From positions 186,001 through 250,000 of the forward strand of contig NZ_JADNRN010000001.1 of assembly GCF_015595035.1 (NCBI RefSeq): a stretch of DNA of 64,000 nucleotides, given 5' to 3'. Every line of letters begins with the position of its first letter. Position 1 is the stretch's first letter. The notes beneath the pieces were generated by a model. The model saw nothing but the letters and a program-made list of their open reading frames with translations, ran no database searches and was not told the DNA's origin. Made by a program: the position numbers and the translations under genes. This DNA comes from Marinibium conchae (GTDB lineage Bacteria; Pseudomonadota; Gammaproteobacteria; Enterobacterales; Alteromonadaceae). Below, in pieces: positions 53,028 through 61,513 of the stretch.

Positions 53028-53090
53028 ATTATCTGCGATAAATCTTGACATTGCTTAGCCTTATGCTTGCGAACAAAACACACGGAGTGC

Positions 53091-54227
53091 TTAAGATAAA
53101 CGCGCTTTAAACTCCTCATAGCTAAAGCTTTTTATTAAGTCAAAGCTTTGATCTTTGCGTAGTATTCCTATTGCCGGGTGCTCTACGCCATTAAAAAATG
53201 TAGTTTTGACCATGGTGTAATGCAGCATATCTTCAAACACTAGCTTCTCTCCACGTTGTATTTCATGATCGAAGCTATAGCTATCAATTATGTCACCCGC
53301 GAGGCAGCTGTTACCTCCAAGCTTGTAAGAAAACGCTTTTTCATTCGCACTACCAGCCCCAGTAATTGTTGGACGGTAGGGCATTTCTAATACATCGGGC
53401 ATGTGGGCCGTGGCGCTTATATCAAGGATAAGGATTTTCCCATCATTTTCGACAATATCCACCACTTCAGCAACTAACGGCCCTGCTTGCCAAGCCACTG
53501 CTGAACCGGGCTCCATAATAATTCTCAAGTAAGGATATTTCTTCTTAAATGCCGTTAAGCTAGCAATGAGATGCTCGATATCATAGCCGGTCTTGGTCAT
53601 CAGATGGCCACCACCAATGTTAAGCCATTTAAGTGATGGTAAATACCGCCCAAATTTATCATCGATAGCTTGCAAGGTGCGCTCGGTTGCAAAAGAATCA
53701 CATTCACAGAGATTGTGGACATGAAAGCCCTCTATACCACTTAAGTCTGCGTTTACGAGCTGAGAGGCTAATATGCCTAAACGAGAGCCAGGCGCGCAAG
53801 GGTCGTATAAAGCGGTGTCGGCTTCTTGATTTTCAGGGTTTACTCTAAGGCCCGGCGATACCCCAGTTGCCAGCACTTGTGTTTTAAATGTCTGCCATTG
53901 GTGCAAGCTATTAAAAGAGAGGTGGTTAACTAAGCCTAGTAACTCATCCATATCTTTTTGTTTATAGGCTGGCGAATAGCAATGCACCTCACCGCCCATT
54001 TCATATTTAGCCAATTTTGCTTCCCAAACTGCGCTTGCTGTGGCGCCTTTTAGGTAATTTTTGACCAAAGGGAAGGTCGACCACATCGAAAATCCCTTCA
54101 GTGCCAAAATAATATCAACACCGCTACGTTCTTGCACTTCAGCCATTATTTGCAAATTACTCTCTAATTTGGCCTCATCGCACACATAGCAGGGCGACGG
54201 GATGTCGCTGCGTATGAACTTACTCAT
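53091..54227 (-). CDS. nspC: Carboxynorspermidine decarboxylase
   Basis: A PLP-dependent decarboxylase of 378 residues that removes CO2 from carboxynorspermidine or carboxyspermidine, giving norspermidine or spermidine. The PLP lysine is in 'IILALKGFSMW', with 'NIGGGHLMTKTGYD', 'HVHNLCECDSF' and 'GNSCLAGD' (the active-site Cys stretch) also present. These are characteristic of NspC in Vibrio and relatives. The product polyamines influence biofilm formation in Vibrio. It is separated by about 20 bases from its pathway partner upstream at 54249, in one operon. Confidence 0.94.
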   Translation of the reverse strand: MSKFIRSDIPSPCYVCDEAKLESNLQIMAEVQERSGVDIILALKGFSMWSTFPLVKNYLKGATASAVWEAKLAKYEMGGEVHCYSPAYKQKDMDELLGLVNHLSFNSLHQWQTFKTQVLATGVSPGLRVNPENQEADTALYDPCAPGSRLGILASQLVNADLSGIEGFHVHNLCECDSFATERTLQAIDDKFGRYLPSLKWLNIGGGHLMTKTGYDIEHLIASLTAFKKKYPYLRIIMEPGSAVAWQAGPLVAEVVDIVENDGKILILDISATAHMPDVLEMPYRPTITGAGSANEKAFSYKLGGNSCLAGDIIDSYSFDHEIQRGEKLVFEDMLHYTMVKTTFFNGVEHPAIGILRKDQSFDLIKSFSYEEFKARLS

Positions 54228-54248
54228 AGGTTGCTCGCTAAATGCTCG

Positions 54249-55451
54249 TTATTTACTAAAAGGACTTTGTTCACATTCCAATACATGCCAAGGTAGACCA
54301 TGTTCATTAAGCATCGCCATGAATGGGTCGGGATCGAATTGCTCCATGTTCCACACACCGGGTTTCTTCCATGTATTATTGAGCATAAGTGCTGCACCAA
54401 TCATGGCGGGAACACCGGTAGTATAACTCACTGCTTGAGCGCCCACTTCTTCATTGCAAACCGCATGGTCACAGTTGTTATAAATAAAGATGGTTTTCTC
54501 TTTACCATCTTTAATGCCAGTAATATAGGTACCGATACAGGTCATGCCTGTGTAGCCCTCGGCAAGTGAGCCAGGATTTGGCAATACGGCTTTCAAGAAT
54601 TCTAATGGTACTACTTGCTGACCTTGAAACTCGATTGGCTCAATGCTGGTCATGCCGATGCCTTCGAGTACTTTTAGATGATTGAGATAAGCATCTCCAA
54701 AGGTCATCCAGAAGCGCGCGCGTTTGAGGCTAGGGAAGTGTTTAACCAGAGACTCTAACTCTTCGTGAAACATTAGGTAAGAGGCGCGCGTGCCGATATT
54801 CTGATAATCAAGATCTTCTCTCACACTTAATGGTTCTGTTTCCTTCCATTCGCCATTCTCCCAGAAACGTCCGCGTTGAGTGATTTCTCTAATATTAATT
54901 TCGGGGTTGAAGTTGGTGGCGAAGGCCTGACCATGATCACCGCCATTGCAGTCAACAATATCAAGATAATGAATTTCGTCAAAATAGTGCTTCGCCGCAT
55001 AAGCGGTATATACATTCGTTACGCCGGGGTCGAAACCACTTCCGAGCAGTGCCATAATACCGGCTTCTTGAAAGCGTTGTTGATACGCCCACTGCCAAGA
55101 GTATTCGAATTTGGCAACATCTTTAGGCTCATAATTTGCGGTATCGAGGTAGTCAGTTTTGGTTGCCAAACATGCATCCATGATGGGCAAATCTTGATAA
55201 GGTAAGGCTAAGTTAACCACTAAGTCTGGTTTTACTTCGTTAATCAATGCCGTCACTGCATCTGCATTATCCGCGTCAACACTATAAACAGCTTTTAGCC
55301 TATCGCTACCGACTTCGTCTTGCAAGGCTTGGCATTTTGACAGGGTTCGGCTGGCTAAGTAAATTTCGTCGAACAGCGCAGGTAAACGAGCGCACTTTTT
55401 AACAGTAACAGAAGACACGCCGCCGGCGCCGATTATAAGAACTCGAGACAT
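54249..55451 (-). CDS. Carboxynorspermidine dehydrogenase (saccharopine-dehydrogenase-like)
   Basis: A 400-residue NAD(P)-dependent enzyme that condenses aspartate semialdehyde with diaminopropane or putrescine to carboxynorspermidine or carboxyspermidine. Rossmann start 'VLIIGAGGVSSVTVKKC', 'DYLDTANYEP', 'GSGFDPGVTNVY' and 'DCNGGDHG' are conserved saccharopine-dehydrogenase-family features seen in this enzyme. The gene lies just before nspC on the same strand, giving the complete two-step alternative polyamine pathway. Whether norspermidine or spermidine is made depends on the diamine available and cannot be read here. Confidence 0.92.
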   Translation of the reverse strand: MSRVLIIGAGGVSSVTVKKCARLPALFDEIYLASRTLSKCQALQDEVGSDRLKAVYSVDADNADAVTALINEVKPDLVVNLALPYQDLPIMDACLATKTDYLDTANYEPKDVAKFEYSWQWAYQQRFQEAGIMALLGSGFDPGVTNVYTAYAAKHYFDEIHYLDIVDCNGGDHGQAFATNFNPEINIREITQRGRFWENGEWKETEPLSVREDLDYQNIGTRASYLMFHEELESLVKHFPSLKRARFWMTFGDAYLNHLKVLEGIGMTSIEPIEFQGQQVVPLEFLKAVLPNPGSLAEGYTGMTCIGTYITGIKDGKEKTIFIYNNCDHAVCNEEVGAQAVSYTTGVPAMIGAALMLNNTWKKPGVWNMEQFDPDPFMAMLNEHGLPWHVLECEQSPFSK

Positions 55452-55535
55452 TAGTTTTCCTCAGTAAGATAATGGCTGGATCGTAACAGTAATTTTTGAA
55501 TAGGCAAGCACAAGAAACTGTTAAAAAGAATAGAC

Positions 55536-55970
55536 TTAGTCTGAAAAATCGCAAGTGTAAGGTTTGCCGAGGGCAATGCTATCGCCTTCATAGCTGTAGG
55601 GGTATAAGCTCAATGTATTTTCACCATTGCTGTCGCACAAGCTAAACATTAAACCGTCGGTTTCATTATTGTCTTCGCTTCGCAGTGTCGCGGCATATAC
55701 TAAGAGGCCAACCGCGTTCTCCGCATGGATTTTATTGATATTTATAAGACGCTCAAGCTTTTCTATCATGCCAAAACTCGCACCGTTTGGGTGTTGATTT
55801 TTTGTGTCGCTGTCGTCGAGGAATAAACACTGCACTTGGTCATCGACAGACAGAACGGCAAAAGGATACAGCATTTCACAGTGGCTGAGCATGGTTTCGC
55901 AAAGCGTGAGTGCTTTGTCGATGAGCTCTGCATGCTGTATATGTTCTTTTAAGATCATATGCTGGTTCAC
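55536..55970 (-). CDS. Hypothetical protein
   Basis: A 144-residue soluble protein with no signal or membrane helix. I do not recognise the family. It is acidic, with a helical first half ('HAELIDKALTLCETML') and a beta-leaning second half ('LMFSLCDSNGENTLSLYPYSY'). Four cysteines are scattered, two of them near the C-terminus. The pattern 'YPFAVLSVDDQVQCLF' and 'AVGLLVYAATLRSED' looks like a small alpha/beta fold. It lies alone between the polyamine operon and the PLP enzyme gene. Codon use is like its neighbours, and the frame has a clear start and stop, so I take it as a gene, but function is unknown. Confidence 0.7.
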   Translation of the reverse strand: MNQHMILKEHIQHAELIDKALTLCETMLSHCEMLYPFAVLSVDDQVQCLFLDDSDTKNQHPNGASFGMIEKLERLININKIHAENAVGLLVYAATLRSEDNNETDGLMFSLCDSNGENTLSLYPYSYEGDSIALGKPYTCDFSD

Positions 55971-56175
55971 GTGGTTGCCTCTATGCGCTGAATTGGCTAA
56001 AAAATGTTGCTTGATTATGTGTTAGTAAACGGAAATAAGGGAAGAATAGTTCAATAACGATAGTCGAAATACCTCCTTATTAAGGTTCTCCCCTTCATAC
56101 TTTAGTATAAGATATTTATGCCAAATACAACACCAACAAAAATTACCAACACACAGCGCTGACAAAGGATGCCGA

Positions 56176-57255
56176 CTAAGGCTTAGTTGGAGGGCGTTTG
56201 CCTTGAAGACCACCGGTGTGTAAAAGCAGTAATTTACTACCCTTAGAAAAGCGGCCTTGTTCGAGCATGTTATTCACCGCATAAAACAGTTTTCCTGAAT
56301 AACAGGGTTCAATTCTAATACTCTTTTCTTCTGCGTCGGGGTGATGATTTATCTCTTTCACACTGGCACAAAAGGCGTCTAACTCGGGCGATGTTTTCGC
56401 ATAGCCGCCAAAACTGTAATGATGTTCAATTTGCCAATCACTTGTTTCAGGTGGCCTAAACTGTGGCAAAAATTGTTGTACCAGGCCTTCAAGGTAGCCT
56501 TCACCCTTAAGCACTGCCACTCCGGTAATTGTCTTGGCGATCGACTTGTTGGTAGCGTGCTCCGCCTTTACTACACCTGCCATTGTTGCGCCGCTAGCTA
56601 CGGGTAAAAAGAACTCGTCGAAAATACTGGCATTAAGCTGAGCAAGTTCGAGCTCTTGAGCTTGTTCTTGTATTTCTTGCATCATCTGGGCAAGCCCATG
56701 CAATGAGGATATTTGCGAGCCGCCTTCGGGAATTATTAAATCTGCGTCGAACTTGCTTTTGAGCTGTTGTAAATATTCAGGGTCATGTCTTCTGCGATAG
56801 TCCGTTTTGCTAACAAAGTGAAGACGCGCACCCCACAAGGTCATATCTTGCAGTGTCGGATTCAAAGTTTCGTTTGCGAGGTACTGCCCTCTGATCACCG
56901 CGATAAGCGCAATGTTTAGTTTGTTACAACAATAGGCAAGTGCATGAAGATGGTTAGAATAAGCGCCTCCAAAGCTGACTATGCGTCTAGGGCGAGAGGC
57001 CTGTGTTGCGAGCGCCTCGCTCTGTGTTTCAAAAGTTGCAAGGGCGTGCTGTAATTTACGCCATTTATTACCCGATATAATGGGGTGGAGCAAGTCATCA
57101 CGCTTGCACCATACTTGAATCTGCTCATGTAATGTGGTCGCTATAGTGCTATTAAATTCCAGTTGAGCTGGCAATTTTATTTGATGAAGTGGCGAGTTCT
57201 GCGCAATACCCAAATAGTTGGCCATGGTCGATATGTGTCGGAAGGGGTGATGCAT
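56176..57255 (-). CDS. PLP-dependent enzyme, ACC deaminase/D-cysteine desulfhydrase family
   Basis: A 359-residue fold type II PLP enzyme. The PLP lysine is in 'ISGNKWRKLQHAL', the pattern 'NKWRKL' being the family hallmark, and 'SFGGAYSNHLHALAY' is the phosphate- and substrate-binding loop. 'LPVASGATMAGVV' and 'LLLLHTGGLQGK' complete the family pattern. Such enzymes deaminate 1-aminocyclopropane-1-carboxylate or D-cysteine. Some are uncharacterised, so substrate is left open. Start at 57255 has GGA upstream; an ATG at 57225 is an alternative. Divergent from the chalcone-isomerase-like gene; not part of its operon. Confidence 0.88.
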   Translation of the reverse strand: MHHPFRHISTMANYLGIAQNSPLHQIKLPAQLEFNSTIATTLHEQIQVWCKRDDLLHPIISGNKWRKLQHALATFETQSEALATQASRPRRIVSFGGAYSNHLHALAYCCNKLNIALIAVIRGQYLANETLNPTLQDMTLWGARLHFVSKTDYRRRHDPEYLQQLKSKFDADLIIPEGGSQISSLHGLAQMMQEIQEQAQELELAQLNASIFDEFFLPVASGATMAGVVKAEHATNKSIAKTITGVAVLKGEGYLEGLVQQFLPQFRPPETSDWQIEHHYSFGGYAKTSPELDAFCASVKEINHHPDAEEKSIRIEPCYSGKLFYAVNNMLEQGRFSKGSKLLLLHTGGLQGKRPPTKP

Positions 57256-57352
57256 TCGTATTCCATATTACATAAGTTTAACGGGGCTGGATGATCTTAA
57301 TCAGCTATCATCAACGTTAACTATTCAAATTAATTAAGAGCAGGAGCCTTGT

Positions 57353-57961
57353 ATGTTAATAACGAGACTAACAAGACTAACAAAAAGCATAGCTATATTA
57401 GGTGTGCTTGCATTCACCTGCAAGCTAGCATTTGCGAATGCCGCTGTGGCCAACAAAGTCACATTAGCCAGTGCTTCCGAATCTACGGCATCACCCATGA
57501 GTTTACGCGAGATTTCCAAACGTTACATACCTCAGCCTGAAACGGTAGGAAAAGCAAGGCTTAAGGTCATGTTCTGGAAGATATATGACGCGCAATTAAT
57601 GGCGACTAAGGGCGAATGGCAAGAGGGGGCGCCTTTCGCTTTATCACTCACTTATTTACGAGATTTCGACGGTGAAGAAATTGCCAGCCGCTCGGTGGAT
57701 GAGATGCGAGATTTAGGCTACGACGACGAAGTTGATTTGGCGAAATGGTTTGAACAAATGCGAGCAGTGTTCCCCGACGTGAAAGAGGGCGATAATATCA
57801 CGGGTGTGCTTGATGAAAATCGCCATACACACTTTTATTATCGAGGTCAAAAGGTGGGTAGTATTGATGATGTTACCTTCGGGCAGTCGTTTTTTGACAT
57901 ATGGTTGAGCGATAAAACCTCAGAACCAAAAATGCGTAAGCAACTATTAGGCTTAAACTAA
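57353..57961 (+). CDS. Chalcone-isomerase-like periplasmic protein
   Basis: A 202-residue exported protein (signal about 1-28, 'KLAFANA'). The 'VGKARLKVMFWKIYDAQLMA' stretch (core 'RLKVMFWKIYDAQL') and 'FALSLTYLRDFDGEEIA' match the bacterial chalcone isomerase-like family. In these the fold is used not for flavonoid chemistry but probably for fatty-acid or lipid binding. It is followed after 26 bases by a DUF3833 lipoprotein, and a convergent SDR gene follows that. These three families recur together in gammaproteobacteria, often with cyclopropane-fatty-acid synthase and a ChrR/sigma pair, none of which is here. Confidence 0.87.
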   Translation: MLITRLTRLTKSIAILGVLAFTCKLAFANAAVANKVTLASASESTASPMSLREISKRYIPQPETVGKARLKVMFWKIYDAQLMATKGEWQEGAPFALSLTYLRDFDGEEIASRSVDEMRDLGYDDEVDLAKWFEQMRAVFPDVKEGDNITGVLDENRHTHFYYRGQKVGSIDDVTFGQSFFDIWLSDKTSEPKMRKQLLGLN

Positions 57962-57987
57962 TCAATATTGACAAAAAGGACAGGAAA

Positions 57988-58533
57988 ATGACAAGTAAGC
58001 TTATCTACAAAATAGTCGCGATAGCGTTTGTTGCTGCATTTTTATCGGCTTGCTCGGTATCGATCGACCCAGACAAATATCAGCAAATGGAGCCTAAATT
58101 CAATATAGAGTCATTTTTTGACGGCAAGGTGAAAGCGTGGGGGATAGTACAAAACCGTGATGGTGATATTGTGCAGCGTTTCATAGTTAACATCGATGCT
58201 TACACGCAAGATGACAAGCTTATATTAGACGAAACCTTTGAATATGGGCTAGGTGAAGGCCCACTTAAACGAGTATGGACGCTTACCAAGAATGCTGATG
58301 GGAGCTACACTGGAAATGCCGATGACATCGCTGGGCCCGCAACAGGCACTCCGCATGGTAATGCATTTAACTTTGTATACGAAATGGATTTGGCAGTTGG
58401 TGACTCAACTTATCGCGTGAATTTTGATGATTGGTTTTGGGCTTTCGACGAAAACACAATGATGAATCGTTCGTACATTAAAAAGTTTGGCCTAGTGATG
58501 GCTGAGGTGACTATTTTCATGCAAAAGCAATAA
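57988..58533 (+). CDS. DUF3833 lipoprotein
   Basis: A 181-residue lipoprotein: signal helix (about 5-20) with lipobox 'LSAC' and then a beta-rich lipocalin-like body. 'MEPKFNIESFFDGKVKAWGI' (core 'FFDGKVKAWGI'), 'TFEYGLGEGPLKRVW' and 'DDWFWAFDENTMMNRSYIKKFG' (core 'DDWFWAFDENTMMNRS') are DUF3833 signatures. Function unknown; the family occurs with membrane-lipid modification genes. Cotranscribed with the chalcone-isomerase-like gene. The convergent SDR gene's stop is 3 bases away. Confidence 0.9.
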   Translation: MTSKLIYKIVAIAFVAAFLSACSVSIDPDKYQQMEPKFNIESFFDGKVKAWGIVQNRDGDIVQRFIVNIDAYTQDDKLILDETFEYGLGEGPLKRVWTLTKNADGSYTGNADDIAGPATGTPHGNAFNFVYEMDLAVGDSTYRVNFDDWFWAFDENTMMNRSYIKKFGLVMAEVTIFMQKQ

Positions 58534-58536
58534 GCG

Positions 58537-59403
58537 TCATTTGCGTGTAGTAAAACCGCTGTGATCCTTATGGTAGTCATCTTCCAAACCTAGTCCTTTG
58601 ACTAGTTTTCCCAATAATGACGACAACCATGCAAGAGGTAATATTCTTGCAGCAAGTCGAGCTCGTTGTGATTGATACCCATACACTATACGTGCTCTAT
58701 TATGCATTACCGCATTCGCTATTTTGTTTGCTAGTGCGGACGGTTCGGTTTTCAAAAAGCGCTCTTTGAAGCGCTGACTATGCTCTAGTCTAGTGATGTT
58801 GGTATTTATGCCTCCGGGGTGTACCAAGTGCACTTGAATATGCGGGTGCACCAAAGCAAGTTCGGCTTTGAGTGATTCGGTGTAGCCTCTAATTGCAAAT
58901 TTGCTTGCACAGTAGTCGGCGGTATTTGGTGGTGCCATTAAACCAAATATGCTCGACACATTAATCAATGCCGCCCACGGCTCATTACTTAAATACGGCA
59001 ACACATGTTTAGTGCTGTATGCCATGCCATAAAAGTTGACATCCATTACCCGCTTTAAGCTTGCTGTTGTGCTAGCCCAAACAGGTTGCCCCGAGCCCTC
59101 AATACCAGCATTGTTAATTAGTAGGTTAATCCCTCCCAAAGCAGCCGCCGTTTCAGCTAGAAACACGACCCAAGCATCTTCATCGGCAACATCAAGAACG
59201 CTGTGATAAAGCTCAGTATTAGGATGTGTCGATTCTATACCCTTAACAACTTCATTAAGGGCTTTTTTGTCGATATCACAAAGGGCAAGCTTACAACCAA
59301 GTTCGGCGAATAAATGGGCCAAAGCAAGTCCAATTCCTGAGGCCGCACCGGTCACAACGACCGCTTTGTCTTGGTAAAAGTGAATGAGCTTTGTTGTTGG
59401 CAT
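58537..59403 (-). CDS. Short-chain dehydrogenase/reductase
   Basis: A 288-residue NAD(P)-dependent SDR. Cofactor motif 'VVTGAASGIGLALA', 'NNAGIEG', catalytic Ser in 'LINVSSIFGLM', and the Tyr-x-x-x-Lys in 'DYCASKFAIRGYT'. The C-terminus holds hydrophobic stretches typical of lipid-active SDRs. Convergent with, and so close to, the DUF3833 gene that the two 3' ends nearly touch. The combination is typical of the CFA/sigma-ChrR cluster where the SDR lies beside DUF3833. The substrate is unknown. Confidence 0.92.
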   Translation of the reverse strand: MPTTKLIHFYQDKAVVVTGAASGIGLALAHLFAELGCKLALCDIDKKALNEVVKGIESTHPNTELYHSVLDVADEDAWVVFLAETAAALGGINLLINNAGIEGSGQPVWASTTASLKRVMDVNFYGMAYSTKHVLPYLSNEPWAALINVSSIFGLMAPPNTADYCASKFAIRGYTESLKAELALVHPHIQVHLVHPGGINTNITRLEHSQRFKERFLKTEPSALANKIANAVMHNRARIVYGYQSQRARLAARILPLAWLSSLLGKLVKGLGLEDDYHKDHSGFTTRK

Positions 59404-59581
59404 AGCATTTATCCTTACGAAGCAAACTGAGTTATTACCTCTAGCATATAGCGTTTAATTTTATTGAGGAAATTATTTCAAGTATTTGTAGCAATTAATG
59501 TCGTTTATCCACGAAACGCGCTATATTGATATCATGAGACGAGTATGTGTACATAGCGCCTGATAGAGGTAAGTCGCAAAA

Positions 59582-61513
59582 ATGATGTTGGCAAAGCGAG
59601 CAACCAAGCAAGGGCTCAATATAAAATATCCAACGAGACTACCCATCGTATGGGTTGCGTTTTATTCTACAATGCTATTATTGAGTTTACTGTTCTGCGC
59701 TCCCTATAGCTATGCTTCGAACAAAGCCGATGTAAGCATGTACACCAGTATACTCGAAGATAAAATAACCCCGCTCAATAAGCGCATTCAACTCTTACTC
59801 GAGTCCCCGCCACGGGAATTAGAACCTGATAATAAAAAAGCTTTTTATCATATGGTATTAAGCCAACTTTATGCTCAGGCTACACAGCCATCCAAGGCCA
59901 TAGACGAAGCTAAAAAGTCTCTTTTGCTGATCAATGAGAAGGAGTTTCCTGACTTATTTCACTTATCCAAGGTAACTCAGGCGAATGCGCTCAATTTAGT
60001 ACAACAGGGTGAGTCAGCTATTGATAGTGTTAGCGCTGCGGTTGAATGGGCGCTCAGTTCCAATAATCAAGAGCTACTTGCTCAAGCACAGCTCACGCTC
60101 GCAAATATTTATCTTCGAGGCGGTCAATTCAGCTCTGCTCGAGATAACGCTTTAGCTTCCTTAACGGTAGCAAAGGAAATTGGCTCCATCCGCTTGAGCA
60201 GTCAAATAGCAGAGGTACTAGCTAATACTTATGCCCGCCAAGGCAATTATGAGCTCGCAAAGAAATTTTATATAGAGTCTGCTAATTACGCGGAAACAGC
60301 CGCTGATCCAATTGGTTTGAGTTATAGCCTGTTTGGTTTGGGGCGTATGCAATTATTTCTAAAAGAGTATGCTGAATCTGAACAGAGCTTTTTGCGCTCT
60401 AAGATTTATGCAGAGGAATCCGGAGATGAGTTAGGTGTTGCTTATGCGCTTGATTTTTTGTCACAACTCTTCTTTGAAATGGGAAATTATGACAAGGCCA
60501 AAGACTATCGCTTGCAGTCATTGGTCGTGTTTGAGGAAAAGCAGTCAGTATTTAGTGAACGTCAAGCGCTGTTGCACATGGTGAAAATTGCAATTGCTCA
60601 GTCTGATCTCAGTACTGCGCTTATTTACTATGAAAAAGGTCAGTCGCATCCTTTTCAGCGAGTAGGTGAGGGTTTTCGGATAAATGAGAAGCTATATTAT
60701 TCGCAAATTCTGGCTCTTCAGGGAAACTACCAGCAAGCCTTCGAGCTACTGAATGAAACAGTAAAAGTAAAAGATGCTCGAACAGTAGCAGCACGACAAA
60801 AAATGCAAGCAGAGCATATTAAGCAGATGGAAAGTGAAGTACGTGTCAAAGAAAACAAACTATTGGCTTCTATCTCCAGCGCGGAAAAGAAATATGCACA
60901 ACAGCAAAAGCAACAGCGGCATCGTGTTGTGATCCTATATATCTGTGTATTATTAATAAGCGTGTTTTTTATTGCGTGGTTTGTTTCTTCACGACGCAAA
61001 AAGACTTTTTTACTTGAGTTGGCAAATACCGATAGCTTGAGTGAACTGGCTAATCGACGTCGGGTACTCGAACTCATGAATCATCAAATTGCGCTGGCCC
61101 ATCGACATAAAACCCCTTTCACTGCTGCGCTGCTCGATATCGATCATTTCAAAAAAATCAATGATACGCACGGCCATGCAGCGGGTGATGCTGTACTAAA
61201 AGGCTTTGGGCAGCTATGTAAAGTCATGTTTAGGCATACTGATATTGTTGGTCGAGTCGGTGGCGAGGAGTTTGTCATTGGCTTTCCTCACACACCTTGT
61301 ATTGTTGCCGAAGAGGCATTACGTGCATTCAGTCGAGAATTCGAAAACTTAGGTGAGGCGATAGGCTACCCTGGTTTAAGCTTGAGTATCTCTGCGGGGG
61401 CAGCAGAGTTGGAATCACAGGCTGATGCAGAAGCTTTAATCGCTGATTGTGACAAGGCTCTTTATGAGGCTAAAAAAGAAGGTCGTAAGCAAGTTCGGCT
61501 CTTCGTATCTTAG
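59582..61513 (+). CDS. TPR-GGDEF membrane diguanylate cyclase
   Basis: A 643-residue protein. Signal-like hydrophobic segment (about 22-45), periplasmic TPR repeats (about 95-400, for example 'ELLAQAQLTLANIYLRGGQF', 'SYSLFGLGRMQLFLKEYAES'), a coiled coil, a membrane helix (about 447-466), then a GGDEF domain (about 480-643): 'DSLSELANRRRVLELM', 'ALLDIDHFKKINDTHGHAAGD' (core 'DIDHFKKINDTHGHAAGD'), and 'GRVGGEEFVIGF' with an intact GGEEF active site. It should synthesise cyclic-di-GMP under control of a periplasmic signal read by the TPR part. Convergent overlap of 4 bases with the kinase gene at 61510. Confidence 0.92.
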   Translation: MMLAKRATKQGLNIKYPTRLPIVWVAFYSTMLLLSLLFCAPYSYASNKADVSMYTSILEDKITPLNKRIQLLLESPPRELEPDNKKAFYHMVLSQLYAQATQPSKAIDEAKKSLLLINEKEFPDLFHLSKVTQANALNLVQQGESAIDSVSAAVEWALSSNNQELLAQAQLTLANIYLRGGQFSSARDNALASLTVAKEIGSIRLSSQIAEVLANTYARQGNYELAKKFYIESANYAETAADPIGLSYSLFGLGRMQLFLKEYAESEQSFLRSKIYAEESGDELGVAYALDFLSQLFFEMGNYDKAKDYRLQSLVVFEEKQSVFSERQALLHMVKIAIAQSDLSTALIYYEKGQSHPFQRVGEGFRINEKLYYSQILALQGNYQQAFELLNETVKVKDARTVAARQKMQAEHIKQMESEVRVKENKLLASISSAEKKYAQQQKQQRHRVVILYICVLLISVFFIAWFVSSRRKKTFLLELANTDSLSELANRRRVLELMNHQIALAHRHKTPFTAALLDIDHFKKINDTHGHAAGDAVLKGFGQLCKVMFRHTDIVGRVGGEEFVIGFPHTPCIVAEEALRAFSREFENLGEAIGYPGLSLSISAGAAELESQADAEALIADCDKALYEAKKEGRKQVRLFVS

